DNA of 64,000 nucleotides from Gaiellasilicea sp963794385 (GTDB taxonomy: Bacteria; Actinomycetota; Thermoleophilia; Gaiellales; Gaiellaceae): contig CAWCDT010000010.1 of assembly GCA_963794385.1 (NCBI GenBank), positions 186,001 through 250,000 on the forward strand, read 5' to 3'. Positions 62,493 to 64,000 of this stretch are shown one piece after another. The notes beneath the pieces are model-generated. The model searched no databases and was not told where the DNA came from. It worked only from the letters and a program-made list of their open reading frames with translations. Each line of letters begins with the position of its first letter. Positions within the stretch are counted from its first letter, which is position 1. The translations under genes and the position numbers were made by a program.

Positions 62493-64000
62493 CACCGCCA
62501 GGCTTCTCGACCCGCGCCGGCAGCACCGCAACCACGGCCCGCGCCCGGCAAATCGCACCCGTCCGCTCGGCCGCAAGCGCTGTGCGCGGCGAGCAGGAAG
62601 CGCCGCTCGTCACCGTCGCGACGTTGACGAACAGCGTTCGCTTCTGCACCCGCACCGACCCGACGCGGACGGCGAAGCTCGTCGACCGCTTCGCACCCAA
62701 GCGAGCGATCCGCCAGCAGGCATCGCCATTATTGAAGCGGGCGCCGGGGGCGCGCCGAAAGACGAGGCCGTCGGCGGGCCGGTCGCAGACGATCACGTTC
62801 GTCGCAGGCCCGCGGCCGCGGTTCCTGACGTTGATCACGAAGCGGACGCTCTGCCCCGAGCGAATGACCCGCTTAGCGACGCTCTTGTGCACGACGAGCA
62901 CCGGCTTTGGCTTCGGGGTCGGTGTCGAAGCGGGAGCGCGGTTGACGATCGTGCAGACGACGGTCGACCCCGCCTGCGCCGGGGTGGTGACCGCGAACGG
63001 GTCGCCGGTATAGCGCCGCGCGCCGGAGCCGCAGTTGATCGTCGCCGTGTAGCCGCGCGGCAACGCGACCTCCCCGACCGTTACCTGGGTCGAGACCGGA
63101 TACGTGAACGACGTCTGGCCCCGTTGGTGTCGGCGACGACTGACGCGTCGTACGGCGCCTGCCCGTTGGCATCGACGAAGATCGTCGTCGTCGAAGGTGT
63201 TCCCACCCACGTCTTGACCACCTGCACGGTCGATTGTGGTGGTGGGAGTCGGCGGCGTCGGGGTCGGCGGAGTTGGAGTCGGCGGCGTCGGCGTCGGCGT
63301 CGGCGGTGGGGCACAACCGGGAGCGATGGTGATGGTCTGGGCCTGGGTGGCGGTCAGGGTTGGCACCGTCGAGTCGACCACCGTCGCGGTGAACTGGAAG
63401 GTCCCCGCCCCCGCTTCGGTCGGGGTGCCGGTGATCGCCCCGGTCGAGGGTGCGAGCGTCAGGCCCGGTGGCAGGGTCCCCGCCGAGACCGACCAGGTAA
63501 ACGGCGCGGTGCCACCCTCAACACTGAGGGTGTCGGCCGAGTAGGTGATGCATTCGGTGCCGTTGGGCAGCGGCGTGCAGGAGATCTGTACCGCGCCCAC
63601 GATGTTGGTGATCCAGCCGCTGAAGGTGTTGCAGATCAGCGTTGCACTGGAGGTGGGATGATCGACGTCTACCCCGATACCAGGATCATCGGGGGGAGCA
63701 TCGGCGGAGGTGCGGCCGATCTGGTTGAAACTGATCGTTACGTTGGTGCTGTTTGCCGACACGGACACGCCGATGTTGGTGCCAGCGCCCGTGATGATGT
63801 TGTGGTCGATGGTGACCGGGGCCCCAGACTGCACCAGGACGCCGGTGCCATTGCCTCGGCCCAGGCCGGGCCCTTGATTGCCGCTGCCGTGGATCGTGTT
63901 GTTGGCGATCGTGGCCGAAGCGCCCACAATCGACACGGCGTTCTGCGCGCTGAAGCCGTTCAAGGGATGAGGTGGCCCCGCCGTGCTGCCCGAGACGTTC
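62479..64000 (-). CDS. Large secreted beta-helix/Ig/DUF11 protein, 5' end outside window
   Basis: The C-terminal 500 or so residues of a surface protein; the frame is open to the window edge, so the start is missing. Order: parallel beta-helix repeats (VSIVGASATIANNTIHGSG, VTIDHNIITGAGTNIGVSV, NVTISFNQIG); a putative Ig domain (GTAPFTWSVSAGTLPPGLTL, STGAITGTPTEAGAGTFQF); a Pro/Thr linker; a CNA/prealbumin-like segment read in another frame (VQVVKTWVGTPSTTTIFVDA); and a DUF11-type domain (HKSVAKRVIRSGQSVRFVIN, NVIVCDRPADGLVFRRAPGA). Two compensating shifts, near 63235 and 63120, bracket the out-of-frame part. No LPxTG anchor is seen. Confidence 0.75.
   Translation of the reverse strand, partial: NVSGSTAGPPHPLNGFSAQNAVSIVGASATIANNTIHGSGNQGPGLGRGNGTGVLVQSGAPVTIDHNIITGAGTNIGVSVSANSTNVTISFNQIGRTSADAPPDDPGIGVDVDHPTSSATLICNTFSGWITNIVGAVQISCTPLPNGTECITYSADTLSVEGGTAPFTWSVSAGTLPPGLTLAPSTGAITGTPTEAGAGTFQFTATVVDSTVPTLTATQAQTITIAPGCAPPPTPTPTPPTPTPPTPTPPTPTTTIDRAGGQDVGGNTFDDDDLRRCQRAGAVRRVSRRRHQRGQTSFTYPVSTQVTVGEVALPRGYTATINCGSGARRYTGDPFAVTTPAQAGSTVVCTIVNRAPASTPTPKPKPVLVVHKSVAKRVIRSGQSVRFVINVRNRGRGPATNVIVCDRPADGLVFRRAPGARFNNGDACWRIARLGAKRSTSFAVRVGSVRVQKRTLFVNVATVTSGASCSPRTALAAERTGAICRARAVVAVLPARVEKPGGGVTG
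63241..63310 (-). repeat. Pro/Thr coding repeat
   Basis: Short GGCGTCGGC/GGAGTCGGC-type repeats on the plus strand encode a TPTPPTPTPPTPT linker on the minus strand. One of the two frame shifts in the surface-protein gene lies at its edge, as expected for slippage or miscalling in a repeat. Confidence 0.75.

Noticed and set aside
1..64000. tRNA or rRNA genes
   Set aside because: I looked for T-loop and anticodon-arm consensus on both strands by eye and found none; a tRNA-scanning run would settle it.

Overview
The window is very GC-rich actinobacterial DNA, packed with genes that often overlap by 1-14 bases and often start with GTG. An actinobacterial Vms1-like release factor, a futalosine menaquinone cluster, a PadR/TetR/LAL-LuxR regulator set and a split cytochrome b fused to cytochrome c suggest a Thermoleophilia-type actinobacterium (Gaiellales/Solirubrobacterales-like). 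This placement is inferred from gene content; there is no rRNA gene here. I saw no tRNA, rRNA, CRISPR array, transposase or prophage module.

Layout. 1-6 kb: AidB-like acyl-CoA dehydrogenase, FAD-linked oxidase, then VLRF1 and MutS2 tail to tail (a possible ribosome-rescue pair). 6-8 kb: a two-domain peptidoglycan hydrolase. 8-10.9 kb: paaABCD (phenylacetyl-CoA epoxidase, no paaE) divergent from a TetR gene, with a perfect operator between them. 10.9-14.5 kb: lipid kinase-like protein, PadR regulator with operator, S41 lipoprotein, pectinacetylesterase-like protein. 14.5-19 kb: 2-oxoacid dehydrogenase E1 alpha, E1 beta and E2, interrupted by a formamidase-family and a HIRAN protein; E2 carries two intragenic palindromes. 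19-20.6 kb: two convergent broken CHRD genes and a cysteine-less thioredoxin. 20.6-26.6 kb: membrane protein, phosphodiesterase, pcm, an inverted-repeat element, and three envelope-glycan membrane proteins. 26.5-32.2 kb: YmdB, LytM-like protein, AI-2E exporter, hemB, hemL and small ORFs. 32.8-36.2 kb: decayed LAL-type LuxR regulator and a DUF1353 protein.

36.4-46.2 kb is the energy and quinone region: UbiD-like decarboxylase, Rieske protein, split cytochrome b, subunit IV-cytochrome c fusion, UbiX-like prenyltransferase, MenG methyltransferase, polyprenyl diphosphate synthase, MqnE, a VOC protein, MqnA and MqnC. It builds menaquinone and the bc complex that oxidises it; mqnB, mqnD and the MqnP-type prenyltransferase are not in the window. 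46.3-56 kb is envelope and secreted proteins (phosphodiester glycosidase, DedA, DegT aminotransferase, CapD-like epimerase, PhoX-like protein, DUF354 glycosyltransferase, a dimethylformamidase-like protein). 56-61.4 kb: LysR, maleylacetate-reductase-like dehydrogenase, soluble fumarate-reductase-like flavoprotein, two-subunit class I fumarase and a ComA-family phosphosulfolactate synthase. 61.4-64 kb: receiver-domain remnant, L,D-transpeptidase and the 3' part of a secreted beta-helix protein that runs off the window.

About 25 reading-frame breaks interrupt otherwise well conserved genes. Most look like single-base assembly errors, so frameshifted genes are reported as whole loci. Three intergenic hairpin or inverted-repeat elements (23.1, 36.2 and 41.7 kb) and the palindromes inside E2 are the structures least explained by ordinary gene annotation.
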